In this document: positions 1 through 9,816 of the stretch, piece by piece
How the letters are laid out: every line of letters starts with the position of its first letter
How positions within the stretch are numbered: the first letter of the stretch is position 1
Program-made: the position numbers and the translations under genes
Source of the DNA: Ehrlichia japonica
GTDB lineage: Bacteria; Pseudomonadota; Alphaproteobacteria; Rickettsiales; Anaplasmataceae
Direction of reading: 5' to 3'
NCBI RefSeq assembly: GCF_000632845.1
Contig: NZ_CP007474.1
Span: forward strand, 868,001 to 932,000
DNA: 64,000 bases
Notes under the pieces: model-generated
The model's database searches: none
The model's input: only the letters and a program-made list of their open reading frames with translations
What the model was told of the DNA's origin: nothing

Positions 1-275
1 CCTGCCATTACATTATTTACATTGACTACAAAGCACTCATCACTTATCTCAGTACCCGTAATAATTAACATTTAGACAAATCTACAAATAATAAAATACT
101 TAGCCACCATTGGCATTGCATTATCACATTGACTACAAAGCACTCATCACTTATCTCAGTACCCGTAATAATTAGCATTTAGACAAATCTACAAATAATA
201 AAATATTTAGCCACCACTGGCATTACATTGTCACATTAATTACAAAACACTCATCACTTATCCCAGTGTCCACAA
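1..275. repeat. 107-bp intergenic tandem repeat, about 2.6 copies
   Basis: The segment starting ATTGACTACAAAGCACTC recurs at 21, 128 and (diverged) 235, which gives an exact 107-bp period. The array is cut by the left edge, so its copy number is unknown. The third copy has point changes and then decays. No open frame runs through it. The function is unknown; it matches the style of the other intergenic arrays in this window. Confidence 0.9.
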
Positions 276-1358
276 TCAGTACCCTAGGTTCTATAGAATA
301 ATATTTATATACATATCAAATATATCACATGTTTCATATACAATATGTTCTTTTTAATAGAGCATAATAAAGAAATGCTATAACAGAAAAACACTATACC
401 ATCATTTTAATAGATTCAATATCCAATACATGACATTTGTTATAAAGAAGCCTACAGAAAACATTACCAGATACTATATATGTATCATACAAAAACCACT
501 CTTACATCATCAACAACAACTATTAGGCACATCACCTTAATATTCTATAAATATGATGGAATCAAGTTTCCACTATGTTTTTTTATACAGTATTTACATT
601 TCTATGAAATAACAAAATACTTAAAGTGTCTCGCACAACCTACTCGTAAATAACACATGAAATATAAATAATCTTTATAAAAATTGATATAATACATTAA
701 ATATAATATACTCAATGATATATTAATAACAGGCTGACATTCTCCATATGTTATATGTTAATCAAAAACTCTATAACCCAGCCTTAAATGCACGTAATAA
801 AATTAAACTAATATCCACAAGATAGTTAAAATTTCTCTACGTACAATGCATCTAATACATAGAATATTATTCTGTCTTTACCCCAGAAAATAACAACTTA
901 TATCTAAAAATACATATTTTATCCCCAAGAAATTAGTATAGGATTTCTTATTAATGAGATACCAAAAAGTTGTAATTTTGCTATGCTAGTTTACTGAAAT
1001 AATCGCCTAATACCTACCATATAACACAAATTACTATATAACAATTAGAAAGGGAAGTATACTTAATCTATTTCTTGCTACTGCAAAAACGCTATTATAT
1101 ATAAGTCAATCGATATAGTATATCCTAGTTCATAGTTAATAGAGTTACAGTAATTTTTAATTAATATTAATAAATATCTACATAAAATAGCTTATTTTAT
1201 AGTAAAGATCATAAATTTTCTTGTAAAAATCTTAATATAGTATTATTAATAAATATTACTTGTAAAAATCTTAATATAGTATTATTAATAAATATTATAA
1301 GTTTTTCTTTTGAAAACTTTAATATTTACATTAAAATTTTAAGTTAGGTATAGTAATC
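276..1358. other. AT-rich non-coding gap with a 39-bp direct repeat
   Basis: I see no credible gene in this stretch. Near its right end a 39-bp unit beginning CTTGTAAAAATCTTAATA occurs twice in tandem (1220-1258 and 1259-1297), just upstream of the large repeat protein gene, so it may lie in that gene's promoter region. The rest is AT-rich sequence with stops in all frames. Confidence 0.7.
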
Positions 1359-4300
1359 ATGACATATAATTCTACAATAAAAATTTCCGCTTTAGTATCA
1401 TTACTATTAATCTTTATTACATTGCTAGCATTTGCTTTACTTAAATATTTACAACAAAGACAACAACTAACAGCGCCATCTGCTGCTGCACCATTTAATA
1501 GTAATATTAAAATTAAACTACCAGTGGAAAAATTAACCCAATTAATGTGTGGCTTTTCTGACAAACAACCAGATGTTGATGCTATAAAAGGTAATATTAT
1601 GTCACCCGATAGAGATCTTAGAAAGGTTCAATATCTTAAATGTAACAATACTATTACTAAGCTAACACGACTCTTCAAGGATCATGCTAAATTATCAGAA
1701 ATAGTAAAAAATCCAACACTAGAAGCATCAGATCAATCACTTACCAAAGCTAATAAGAAAATCCTAAAATCAGCAAGAAAACACATTAAAAGAATAGAAA
1801 CAACCCTTAATACAAAAGAAGGATGTAATTCTCTATTTCATATCAGAGCAACAACAGCTGCAATCCTTGAAAATATGTTTAACAAGTATAATACTTCAAT
1901 CCCTAATACAAATATAATACATGAGCTAGTCAGCTATTGTAATCCAGCAGGATATTATTCTATGCCCATAAAATTTCTTAAAGAAGTTTTTGAGAAATGC
2001 GAAGAAATCGATATGAATAAAACAATTACCGGAGATAAATCAATAGTATTTCAAGAAGTAGCGACCACAAGAGAACTAACGTGTAATATTGTGGTGACTG
2101 CTATAATACCTTATAAAGGTAAAAATGAACAAATAACATCTGCATTAAGATTCACCATAACATCACCAGACTCACAGAATTTTTTACCCGTATGCTATAA
2201 AGATATAAATTTAACCATACGCTTACCTGAAGCAATAACCGAGTATATCACATCTCTTTACAATGTTAATGCCAAACCTCGTAATTCAGTTGCAATTTAT
2301 AAGTATATTCCCACTAATATTGATAATAACATGCTTACATATTCCTTCCCAGACTTCTATATGCCTAGATTAATTAATATAGAAAATATTTGTTATATAG
2401 TAGAAGACGCTGCTACACCACGCGCTACACCACTTAATAGAAATGCTGCACCATATGCTGCTACACCACGCGCTACATCACTTAATAGAAATGCTGCACT
2501 ATCTGCTGCTACACCACTTAATAGAAATGCTGCACTATCTGCTGCTACACCACACGCTACATCACCTGATAGAAATGCTGCACCATCTGCTGCTACACCA
2601 CGCGCTACATCACCTTATAGAAATGCTGCACCATCTGCTGCTGCTACACCACGCGCTACATCACCTGATAGAAATGCTGCACCATCTGCTGCTACACCAC
2701 GCGCTACATCACCTTATAGAAATGCTGCACCATCTGCTGCTACACCACGCGCTACATCACCTGATAGAAATGCTGCACCATTTAATAGTAATATTAAAAT
2801 TAAACTATCAGAGGAAAAATTAACCCAATTAATGTGTGGCTTTTCTGACAAACAACCAGATGTTGATGCTATAAAAGGTAATATTATGTCACCCGACAGA
2901 GATTTTAGAGAGGGTAAATATCTTAAATGTAACGATACTATTATTCCGCTAGCACGACTCTTCAAGGATCATGCTAAATTATCAGAAATAGTAAAAAATC
3001 CAACACTAGAAGCATCAGATCAATCACTTACCGCAGATGATAAGAGAATCCTAGATTCAGCAAGTCAACACATTAAAAGAATAGAAACAACCCTTAATAC
3101 AAAAGAAGGATGTAATTCTCTACTTCATATCAGAGCAACAACAGCTGCAATCCTTGAAAATATGTTTAACAAGTGTAATACTTCAATCCCTAATACAAAT
3201 ATAATACATGAGCTAGTCAGCTATTGTAATCCAGCAGGATATTATTCTATGCCCATAAAATTTCTTAAAGAAGTTTTTGAGAAATGCGAAGAAATCGATG
3301 TGAATAAAACAATTACCAGAACTAAATTAATAGTATTTCAAGAAGTAGCGACCACAACAGAACTAACGTGTAATATTGATGTGACTGCTATAATACCTTA
3401 TAAAGGTAAAAATGAAAAAATAACATCTGCATTAAGATTCACCATAACATCACCAGACTCACAGAATTTTTTACCCGTATGCTATAAAGATATAAATTTA
3501 ACCATACGCTTACCTGAAGCAATAACCGAGTATATCACATCTCTTTACAATGTTAATGCCAAACCTCGTGATTCAGTTGCAATTTATAAGTATATTCCCA
3601 CTAATATTGATAATGACATGCTTATATATTCCTTCCCAGACTTACAGATGCCTAGATTAATTAATATAGAAAATATTTGTTATATAGTAGAAGACGCTAT
3701 ACCACGCGCTGCACCACTTAATAGAAATGCTGCACCATCTGCTGCTGCTACACCACGCGCTACATCACCTGATAGAAATGCTGCACCATCTGCTGCTGCT
3801 ACACCACGCGCTACATCACCTGATAGAAATGCTGCACCATTTAATAGTAATATTATGTCACACGACAGAGATTTTAGAAAGGTTCAACATTTTCAATGTA
3901 ACGATACTACTATTGAGCTAACACGACTCTTCAAGGATCATGCTAAATTATCAGAAATAGTAAAAAATCCAACACTAGAAGCATCAGATCAATCACTTAC
4001 CACAGATGATAAGAGAATCCTAGATTCAGCAAGACAACACATTAAAAGAATAGAAACAACCCTTAATACAAAAGAAGGATGTAATTCTCTATTTCATATC
4101 AGAGCAACAACAGCTGCAATCCTTGAAAATATGTTTAACAAGTATAATACTTCAATCCCTAATACAAATATAATACATGAGCTAGTCAGCCATTGTAATC
4201 CAGCAGGATATTATTCTATGCCCATAAAATTTCTTAAAGAAGTTTTTGGGGAACGCAAAGAAATCAATATGAATAAAACAATTATCGGAAGTAAATCAAT

Positions 4301-4679
4301 AGTATTTCAAAAAGTAGCGACCACAACAGAACTAAAGTGTATTATTGTGGTGCATGCTATAATACCTTATAAAGGTAAAAATGAAGAAATAACATATGCA
4401 TTAAGATTCACCATAACATCACCAGACTCACAGAATTTTTTACCCGTATGCTGCTATAAAGATATAAATTTAACCATACGCTTACCTGAAGCACTAATCA
4501 AGTATATCACATCTGTAACTTATAAGCGTATTCCCACTAATATTGATGATAACAGGCTTATATATTCCTTCCCAGACTTCCATATGCCTTCATTCATAGA
4601 TATACAAAATTTTGATGCAGTAGTTCCTTCTGATATATCCATGAACAGTTACTTAAATACAATACAACCACATCGTTAA
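1359..4679 (+). CDS. Large membrane-anchored protein with three near-identical modules and Ala/Pro/Thr-rich linkers
   Basis: This 1106-residue protein is of no family I recognise. A short N-terminus leads into one hydrophobic segment (about residues 8-29) that looks like a membrane anchor or uncleaved signal. Three copies of a module of about 280-310 residues then start near residues 45, 474 and 827. They share motifs such as LFKDHAKLSEIVKNPTLE, HIKRIETTLNTKEGCN and LPEAITEYITSLYN. The linkers between them (about residues 352-473 and 776-826) are 16-residue repeats of the type AATPRATSPDRNAAPS. Module 3 lacks about 20 residues at its start. The next gene (5233-6180) is a shorter paralogue with the same N-terminus. 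Repeat-bearing proteins of Ehrlichia are often surface-exposed or secreted; whether this one is cannot be read from the sequence. Confidence 0.85.
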   Translation: MTYNSTIKISALVSLLLIFITLLAFALLKYLQQRQQLTAPSAAAPFNSNIKIKLPVEKLTQLMCGFSDKQPDVDAIKGNIMSPDRDLRKVQYLKCNNTITKLTRLFKDHAKLSEIVKNPTLEASDQSLTKANKKILKSARKHIKRIETTLNTKEGCNSLFHIRATTAAILENMFNKYNTSIPNTNIIHELVSYCNPAGYYSMPIKFLKEVFEKCEEIDMNKTITGDKSIVFQEVATTRELTCNIVVTAIIPYKGKNEQITSALRFTITSPDSQNFLPVCYKDINLTIRLPEAITEYITSLYNVNAKPRNSVAIYKYIPTNIDNNMLTYSFPDFYMPRLINIENICYIVEDAATPRATPLNRNAAPYAATPRATSLNRNAALSAATPLNRNAALSAATPHATSPDRNAAPSAATPRATSPYRNAAPSAAATPRATSPDRNAAPSAATPRATSPYRNAAPSAATPRATSPDRNAAPFNSNIKIKLSEEKLTQLMCGFSDKQPDVDAIKGNIMSPDRDFREGKYLKCNDTIIPLARLFKDHAKLSEIVKNPTLEASDQSLTADDKRILDSASQHIKRIETTLNTKEGCNSLLHIRATTAAILENMFNKCNTSIPNTNIIHELVSYCNPAGYYSMPIKFLKEVFEKCEEIDVNKTITRTKLIVFQEVATTTELTCNIDVTAIIPYKGKNEKITSALRFTITSPDSQNFLPVCYKDINLTIRLPEAITEYITSLYNVNAKPRDSVAIYKYIPTNIDNDMLIYSFPDLQMPRLINIENICYIVEDAIPRAAPLNRNAAPSAAATPRATSPDRNAAPSAAATPRATSPDRNAAPFNSNIMSHDRDFRKVQHFQCNDTTIELTRLFKDHAKLSEIVKNPTLEASDQSLTTDDKRILDSARQHIKRIETTLNTKEGCNSLFHIRATTAAILENMFNKYNTSIPNTNIIHELVSHCNPAGYYSMPIKFLKEVFGERKEINMNKTIIGSKSIVFQKVATTTELKCIIVVHAIIPYKGKNEEITYALRFTITSPDSQNFLPVCCYKDINLTIRLPEALIKYITSVTYKRIPTNIDDNRLIYSFPDFHMPSFIDIQNFDAVVPSDISMNSYLNTIQPHR
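2407..2777 (+). repeat. 48-bp coding repeat (first linker)
   Basis: The unit is about 48 bp and encodes 16 residues of the form AATPRATSPDRNAAPS, with SPDR/SPYR/SLNR variants and copies lacking part of the unit or carrying an extra alanine. It separates modules 1 and 2 of the protein at 1359-4679. A second, shorter array of the same unit separates modules 2 and 3 at about 3702-3836. Confidence 0.9.
3702..3836 (+). repeat. 48-bp coding repeat (second linker)
   Basis: About two and a half copies of the Ala/Pro/Thr/Ser/Arg linker unit lie between modules 2 and 3 of the 1106-residue protein. The two full copies here carry an additional alanine codon relative to most copies in the first linker. 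Confidence 0.85.
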
Positions 4680-5232
4680 TAAACTTAATCAATCGTTATC
4701 CAAAGTTATTAAGTGACATCAGACTCTGTATAATTGCACATATAATTATATTAGCTATAATAAGTTATTCTATTGCTTTTTTTACTTTTATTACTGTAGT
4801 ATTCTTTTTAATAAATTAAAATATCTTACATATTATATAAAGCCAAATAATCAATATTATAATAACTTTTAAATAAGATATTATTAAAATTTAAGATTGC
4901 GGATAATAAAACCAACATAGCACTGATATTAGTACTATTAATTACAACTCAATTTTAGATAAGTTTCCAATATAATAATTCAACAAAATATTATATACAA
5001 ATCAGTCATTTCAATATTTCATATCACCATAATAAACAAAATTCCTACTCAGATTTATAAATAGATCTCAAGCATTTTACAGAAAAAACACTAGGATATT
5101 AATTAATGTGATATTTTTTTAGTTTTATAAAATAATTCTTAACTATTTTTAATAAATAGTTTATTCTTTTAATAAGTATTATTATTTTTGCCACAAATAT
5201 TTAATATTATTTAAAAATTTAGGTACAATACT
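4680..5232. other. Gap between the two paralogous repeat-protein genes
   Basis: I see no gene here. The segment just after the first gene (about 4700-4890) resembles the segment after the second paralogue (about 6300-6500): both contain a match to AATAAGTTATT followed by T-rich sequence ending in AATATTTTA-like runs. This suggests the two genes and their 3' flanks arose by duplication. The last 60 bp before 5233 also resemble the sequence before 1359. Confidence 0.6.
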
Positions 5233-6180
5233 ATGACATATAACTCTAAACTAAAAATCGTTGCTCTAGCGTTACTATTCCTCACTACTATATTATTAGT
5301 ATTGGCATTTATATGTTGTATACAATTTATTCTTAGAAGTAATGTACGACCTTCCACAATAGATCTACTACCTAGCGTTCCCACAACTCGGAAGGAATAT
5401 ATCACCCCTCTTTCCCAAAAAGTTTCATCATCTGGCATTACCTCACTAACTCAAGAGCACGAAGATGAAGATATTACCTCATTTTCCCAAAAAGCTTTGC
5501 CATCTGGCATTACCTCACTAACTCAAGAGCACGAAGATGAAGATATTACCTCATTTTCCCAAAAAGTTTCATCATCTGGCATTACCTCACTAACTCAAGA
5601 GCACGAAGATGAAGATATTACCTCATTTTCCCAAAAAGCTTTGCCATCTGGCATTACCTCACCAACTCAAGAGCACGAAGATGAAGATATTACCTCATTC
5701 TCCCAAAAAGCTTTGCCATCTGGCATTACCCCAACTAAGTCAGATAAGGTTGACATTACAAGCGACTTAGCCATTAAAGATTTTCAAGAACATTCTAACA
5801 ATACTTATAATATTCTTCCCACAAAACCACTCTCCAAAAATCATGCTGAATTATTAAAAAAAGTAAAAAGTCAAACACCAATGCCATCATACATCTCTCA
5901 TAATCATGATAAGCTAAATTTAGCAAGGCAAATTGAATATATAAAATCAGGACTTCATATAGATGATAGAACATACCGCAACGCACTGTGTAATATAATA
6001 ACTATGGCTATAATCCCAGAACATAAGGTAACTCCTTATCAAGGGATAAAACATAAACTAACCAGCTATGTTGTAAGCGAAACAGTATTTCATCCTATCT
6101 TCATAAAACTTGTTAAGGAACTTTGTAAGGACAAGTTGAAATTGAAACATAATAGTGATACCATCACTAACTCACTATAG
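5233..6180 (+). CDS. Paralogue of the 1359-4679 protein carrying acidic 24-residue repeats
   Basis: This 315-residue protein begins MTYNSKLKIVALALLFL, matching the MTYNSTIKISALVSLLL start of the upstream gene, and has one N-terminal membrane segment (about residues 8-30). Residues about 60-165 are four copies plus a fragment of a 24-residue unit rich in Ser, Thr, Glu and Asp (core SLTQEHEDEDITSFSQKALP). The C-terminal part (about 185-305) aligns with the first half of the upstream module: LSKNHAELLKKVKSQTP corresponds to LFKDHAKLSEIVKNPTL. The second half of the module is missing, so this copy is truncated but open. Acidic Ser/Thr-rich tandem repeats are typical of Ehrlichia tandem-repeat antigens. 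Function is unknown. Confidence 0.8.
   Translation: MTYNSKLKIVALALLFLTTILLVLAFICCIQFILRSNVRPSTIDLLPSVPTTRKEYITPLSQKVSSSGITSLTQEHEDEDITSFSQKALPSGITSLTQEHEDEDITSFSQKVSSSGITSLTQEHEDEDITSFSQKALPSGITSPTQEHEDEDITSFSQKALPSGITPTKSDKVDITSDLAIKDFQEHSNNTYNILPTKPLSKNHAELLKKVKSQTPMPSYISHNHDKLNLARQIEYIKSGLHIDDRTYRNALCNIITMAIIPEHKVTPYQGIKHKLTSYVVSETVFHPIFIKLVKELCKDKLKLKHNSDTITNSL
5407..5730 (+). repeat. 72-bp coding tandem repeat
   Basis: Units starting TCTGGCATTACCTCA lie at 5431, 5503, 5575, 5647 and (partial) 5719, an exact 72-bp period. Most differences alternate between the codons for KVSS and KALP, which points to expansion of a two-unit block. The encoded segment is strongly acidic (EHEDED). Confidence 0.95.
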
Positions 6181-6660
6181 ATCCCTTTATTAATGAATAA
6201 ACAACATCTTAAAGCTATAGGTACTAATCCTCTTGATAATGCATCAGTTGAAAATTGCTCACAAACAATACAGCAATATTAACTTATTATTAATAAATTT
6301 AATTAATATGATTATTCAAAGTCGTACAGAGTTAACATATTGCTCTTTCATTAAGCAACACACACTCGTACAACTACACATATACTCACCATGTGAGTAC
6401 AATAAGTTATTTATTATTTTTATTAACTGTAGTACTCTGTTTAGGAAAATATTTTAATACTATATAAAACTAAGTCATTAATATTCTATGGTTTTTAAAT
6501 AAAACATTATCAAAGATGTAGCTTTATAATAATATAAGACAACCACTAGTACATACATACCTTATAAAGATAAAATTAGCATTATTATAGTAAGATCCAA
6601 ATAGATCTATGATAAATTCATATACTGCAATTTTGCTAATGATGTTAGAATAATAATATT
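6181..6660. other. Non-coding gap after the paralogue
   Basis: I see no gene that I can support. The open frame at 6233-6457 lacks a convincing ribosome site and overlaps the segment that resembles the 3' flank of the 1359-4679 gene, so I read it as chance. The stretch is AT-rich. Confidence 0.6.
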
Positions 6661-7674
6661 ATGTTACTTTTTAATCAATTAATACAATCCTCTATAGGAT
6701 ATTCTTCTGACTACTTATACTTAACCCCAAATAATCCACCAGCCATCAGAAGATACAACAACATAGAATTCCTTCAAACAAAAAGCTTACCTACACAAGA
6801 GATAGAAGAAATTACAAAATCAATATTAAAAACAGAAGAGTATGATACATACTTGGCACAAGGATTTTTTAATACAATACTTAATTTTAATAATTCTTAT
6901 CAGCTACATATACATATTTCACATACTACTCCGTCTATAAAAATTATAGTTGATATTATAAAAAATGAACTCATAGCAGCCCCAGAATTTGAAAAAGAAT
7001 TACATAGAATAATTAGTCTATACTCAAAAGGATTACTACTATTTACCGGAAACATATGTAATAGCAACATTCTATCATTTATATTGAATCATATTAATAA
7101 TAATCAAAAAAAACATGTACTAATTTTCAGTAATGATCAAGTATCAATCCCAAAATCCAATAAAGCATTAATTAGTATACATAATTTATCACAAGCTGAA
7201 CCTACATTTATTAAAAATCAAGCAGCCGATATTGTACTTTTTAGTAATTTTAATAATGTCAATTTAGTACGCACAGCCATTATGTGCATCAATATGGGAT
7301 TATTAGTCATAGCATTTACTGACACAATTTCATGCTTATGTGCTTTAGAAGGAATTATAGTGTTATTCCCACATAGAGAATCTATTTTAAAGATATTATC
7401 AACACATTTAGTAGCTATAATAACACAGGTTTTTATAAATAATGCACCTTCTGATAACTTATATCTATATGACATTATAGAGTGTGACACTACAATACAA
7501 AAATTTATTATAGAAGATAATTTATCAGAAATTAAAAACTCAGGTATTATAAAAAAAATCAACCAGCTTATAGAAAAACATCAGATACATCACCATGATA
7601 TACAGAGTATATTAAAGAACTTATCAGACACCAACCAATTATATACTGAGTCTGACTATAATGATCTTTTTTAA
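6661..7674 (+). CDS. Degenerate PilT/GspE-family secretion ATPase-like protein without nucleotide-binding motifs
   Basis: The 337-residue frame follows the layout of PilT (twitching-motility/type II secretion ATPases) along its length. An N-terminal part (about 1-60) resembles the PilT region with a PP-R motif (NNPPAIRRYNNIEFLQ). KGLLLFTGNICNSN stands where the family has G-L-x-L-V-T-G-P-T-G-S-G-K-S/T, so the Walker A lysine and glycines are gone. ADIVLFSNFNNVNLV stands where the family has PDVILVGEMRDLET, so the Walker B glutamate is gone. Then TAIMCINMGLLVIAFTD and LEGIIVLFPH match the LALTAAETGHLVLATLHT and RIIDVFP regions. I infer a non-catalytic homologue, perhaps structural, or a gene in slow decay. 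The frame is intact from end to end. No other pilus or secretion gene lies nearby. Confidence 0.6.
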   Translation: MLLFNQLIQSSIGYSSDYLYLTPNNPPAIRRYNNIEFLQTKSLPTQEIEEITKSILKTEEYDTYLAQGFFNTILNFNNSYQLHIHISHTTPSIKIIVDIIKNELIAAPEFEKELHRIISLYSKGLLLFTGNICNSNILSFILNHINNNQKKHVLIFSNDQVSIPKSNKALISIHNLSQAEPTFIKNQAADIVLFSNFNNVNLVRTAIMCINMGLLVIAFTDTISCLCALEGIIVLFPHRESILKILSTHLVAIITQVFINNAPSDNLYLYDIIECDTTIQKFIIEDNLSEIKNSGIIKKINQLIEKHQIHHHDIQSILKNLSDTNQLYTESDYNDLF

Positions 7675-8144
7675 TTATCACATTGAACCACTCACAAACC
7701 CAAAAAAAATCTTACTCATAACTTTTATATAATAGAATCATATCAACTTAAATCTTTAACAATACATTAATTACAATACAATATACACAATAGGAGTTAA
7801 CATTAACCAAAATAACATCTTACTTCAACAAAGTAGTCTTATCCCAAATTATAACAACTACTTTATACAAGTTCATATCAATTGAAAACCTTTAATAGTA
7901 TACTAGTACTACAATTTACAAAATAACACATACAATAACACCACTTCAAATAATATCCTACTTTAACAAAGTAGGACACAAATTCACAAGCAGTATCAAA
8001 TATATTAAATTATATATATATATATAAGCATACACAACAAAACATGATAGCACCTAAAAATAACACATATCTTATTAACAATGAATTACATATTTCATAC
8101 ATCAAATTTACATGTTATAATGCTAAAAAGATATTTTATGAACA
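7675..8144. repeat. Gap with two diverged copies of a unit of about 136 bp
   Basis: A unit marked by TCATATCAA (7738 and 7873) and CTTCAACAAAGTAG / CTTTAACAAAGTAG (7823 and 7961) occurs twice with many changes, so the period is about 135-138 bp. In the second copy TCCTACTTT-AAC-AAAGTAGGA (7956-7976) forms a perfect 9-bp hairpin with a 3-nt loop. A run of alternating TA lies near 8012-8026. No gene is seen. Confidence 0.65.
8113..8121 (+). promoter_or_regulatory. Extended -10 element for mnmA
   Basis: TGTTATAAT is a perfect extended -10 box (TGn-TATAAT) 24 bp upstream of the mnmA start codon. The position 17 bp further upstream has no good -35 box, which is usual for extended -10 promoters. 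It would give a very short leader. Confidence 0.5.
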
Positions 8145-9248
8145 ATGCTCAATGACTTCAAAATAGATCCACTGGTTAAAAACAAGCCACCTTCAGCAAC
8201 AACTGCAGTTGTTGCTATGTCTGGTGGGGTTGACAGTTCAGTAGCAGCAGCACTACTCCACAAATTAGGGTATAAGGTTATTGGAATCACTCTACAACTA
8301 TACAATGATAATATTGGGAAAGGTACATGTTGTGGTAGTCGAGACACGCAAGATGCAAAACAAGTGGCATTAAGTATGGGTTTCCCTCACTATACTCTTA
8401 ACTACGAAAAAGTCTTTAAAGAAGAAGTCATAGAAGATTTTATAGATATATATATGCAAGGAAAAACTCCCATACCATGCATAAAATGTAACCAAGTTGT
8501 CAAATTTAGAGATTTACTTAACACAACAAAATCACTCGGAGCAGATATTCTAGTTACCGGCCACTATATTAGAAAAGTAGAGCAAGATGATGATATATAC
8601 GTATACTCAAGTAAAGATACAAAAAAAGATCAAAGTTATTTTCTATTTGCAACTACAATAGAACAGTTAAAATTCCTTAGATTTCCACTAGGAAATTTTC
8701 ATAAGGATAACATAAGAAAACTAGCAGAATATTTTAACTTATCAATAGCCAATAAACCAGACAGCCAAAATATATGTTTTGTTACAGACACATACAAAAA
8801 CACAATTGCACAACTAAGACCACAAACTATAAAAAAAGGTAATATTGTAGATACTAATGGGAACATATTAGGCCAACATAACGGCATAGTAAATTTTACT
8901 GTTGGACAAAGAAGAGGTATTGGATTATCTTCTAAAGAGCCATTATACGTCATAAAATTAAACCCAAATACTAATGAAGTCACAGTAGGCCCTAAGTCTG
9001 CACTACTACAGAACAAGCTACATATAGAAAAGATAAATTGGCTAGCTAAAGATAAAATTCCATGTAATGGGCTAAACGTTAAAGTAAAATTAAGATCATC
9101 TCACTCAGGTAGTACAGCTATAATCTACCCAAACGATAACAATACAGCAACTATAATATTACACAACACATATTGTACGGTAACTCCCGGACAAGCATGC
9201 GTTATTTATGATGGAGATAGAATGTTAGGAGGAGGATGGATATATTAA
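8145..9248 (+). CDS. mnmA: tRNA-specific 2-thiouridylase MnmA
   Basis: MnmA transfers sulfur to U34 of tRNA-Lys, -Glu and -Gln in the cytoplasm, using ATP to adenylate the base. The 367-residue protein has the expected length. It shows the PP-loop SGGVDSS near residue 28 and the first catalytic cysteine in [10 protein letters not shown] (about residue 110). The downstream cysteine lies in SQNICFV (about 207), and GQRRGIG belongs to the tRNA-binding part. The C-terminal beta-barrel ends [20 protein letters not shown]. The last 40 bp or so of the gene, together with the following sequence, are duplicated 177 bp downstream as a decayed relic. Confidence 0.96.
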   Translation: MLNDFKIDPLVKNKPPSATTAVVAMSGGVDSSVAAALLHKLGYKVIGITLQLYNDNIGKGTCCGSRDTQDAKQVALSMGFPHYTLNYEKVFKEEVIEDFIDIYMQGKTPIPCIKCNQVVKFRDLLNTTKSLGADILVTGHYIRKVEQDDDIYVYSSKDTKKDQSYFLFATTIEQLKFLRFPLGNFHKDNIRKLAEYFNLSIANKPDSQNICFVTDTYKNTIAQLRPQTIKKGNIVDTNGNILGQHNGIVNFTVGQRRGIGLSSKEPLYVIKLNPNTNEVTVGPKSALLQNKLHIEKINWLAKDKIPCNGLNVKVKLRSSHSGSTAIIYPNDNNTATIILHNTYCTVTPGQACVIYDGDRMLGGGWIY

Positions 9249-9461
9249 ATTTACTATCATTCAATTTTCAAAACATCTCTTCATCTCCATTTAAAAAATC
9301 ACAACCTGAGTAAACTTCAATACCAATAGAACACTGTATTATCACAAGATATATTGCTCACAATACCTAGCAAACACATGTCTGATAATAGAGATAGGAC
9401 ATTTAGGAAGAAAATGAATATTTAAATTTACTATCATTCAATTTTCAAAACATCTCTTCAT
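9246..9461. repeat. 177-bp tandem duplication including the 3' end of mnmA
   Basis: A 39-bp segment starting TAAATTTACTATCATTC is identical at 9246-9284 and 9423-9461. The match continues leftward in decayed form. GATGGAGATAGAATGTTAGG at the end of mnmA corresponds to AATAGAGATAGGACATTTAGG near 9387-9406, so the copied segment includes the mnmA stop region. The second copy is a gene-end relic, not a gene. Confidence 0.85.
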
Positions 9462-9816
9462 ATAAAAGGAACTACATTAAAATTCTATTGTTGTAATATA
9501 CATATACGGTGTTTATTTACAAAAGTATCTATAGCTTATATTACAATATTATTAACTTTTAATATTAAAGTGTACATGCATTAGTATAAGAAACCATATT
9601 AATTCACGTAAGACACAGTGCTTACAAACATATACTATTAATAATTCAATCTTATACTATTCCAAGATACTTCCACTCACTAAATACTCAATAGGTCCTT
9701 ACATTTTTTTACATTTAAAAATAAAACAAATGACTATAGCTAGCATAATTATATTAAGAGCTACTCATACTACACTTTTGCTACTAACTTCAAGTAAATA
9801 ACATAATGAAAAAATG
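9462..9816. other. Non-coding gap between mnmA relic and coq7
   Basis: I see no gene, RNA or convincing repeat in this AT-rich stretch. mnmA and coq7 converge on it, and no clear paired hairpin with a T-run could be found. Confidence 0.5.

Noticed and set aside
2443-2823. Leu/His-rich open frame inside the repeat linker
   Set aside because: It is the +1 reading of the 48-bp coding repeat. A repeat whose unit is a multiple of three keeps all frames open, so length alone is no evidence.
7956-7976. Hairpin as the terminator of the PilT-like gene
   Set aside because: It lies about 280 bp after the stop codon and is part of a repeated unit; no T-run follows.
8013-8026. TA dinucleotide run as a phase-variable promoter
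   Set aside because: It is short, more than 85 bp from the likely mnmA promoter, and not placed between -35 and -10 boxes.
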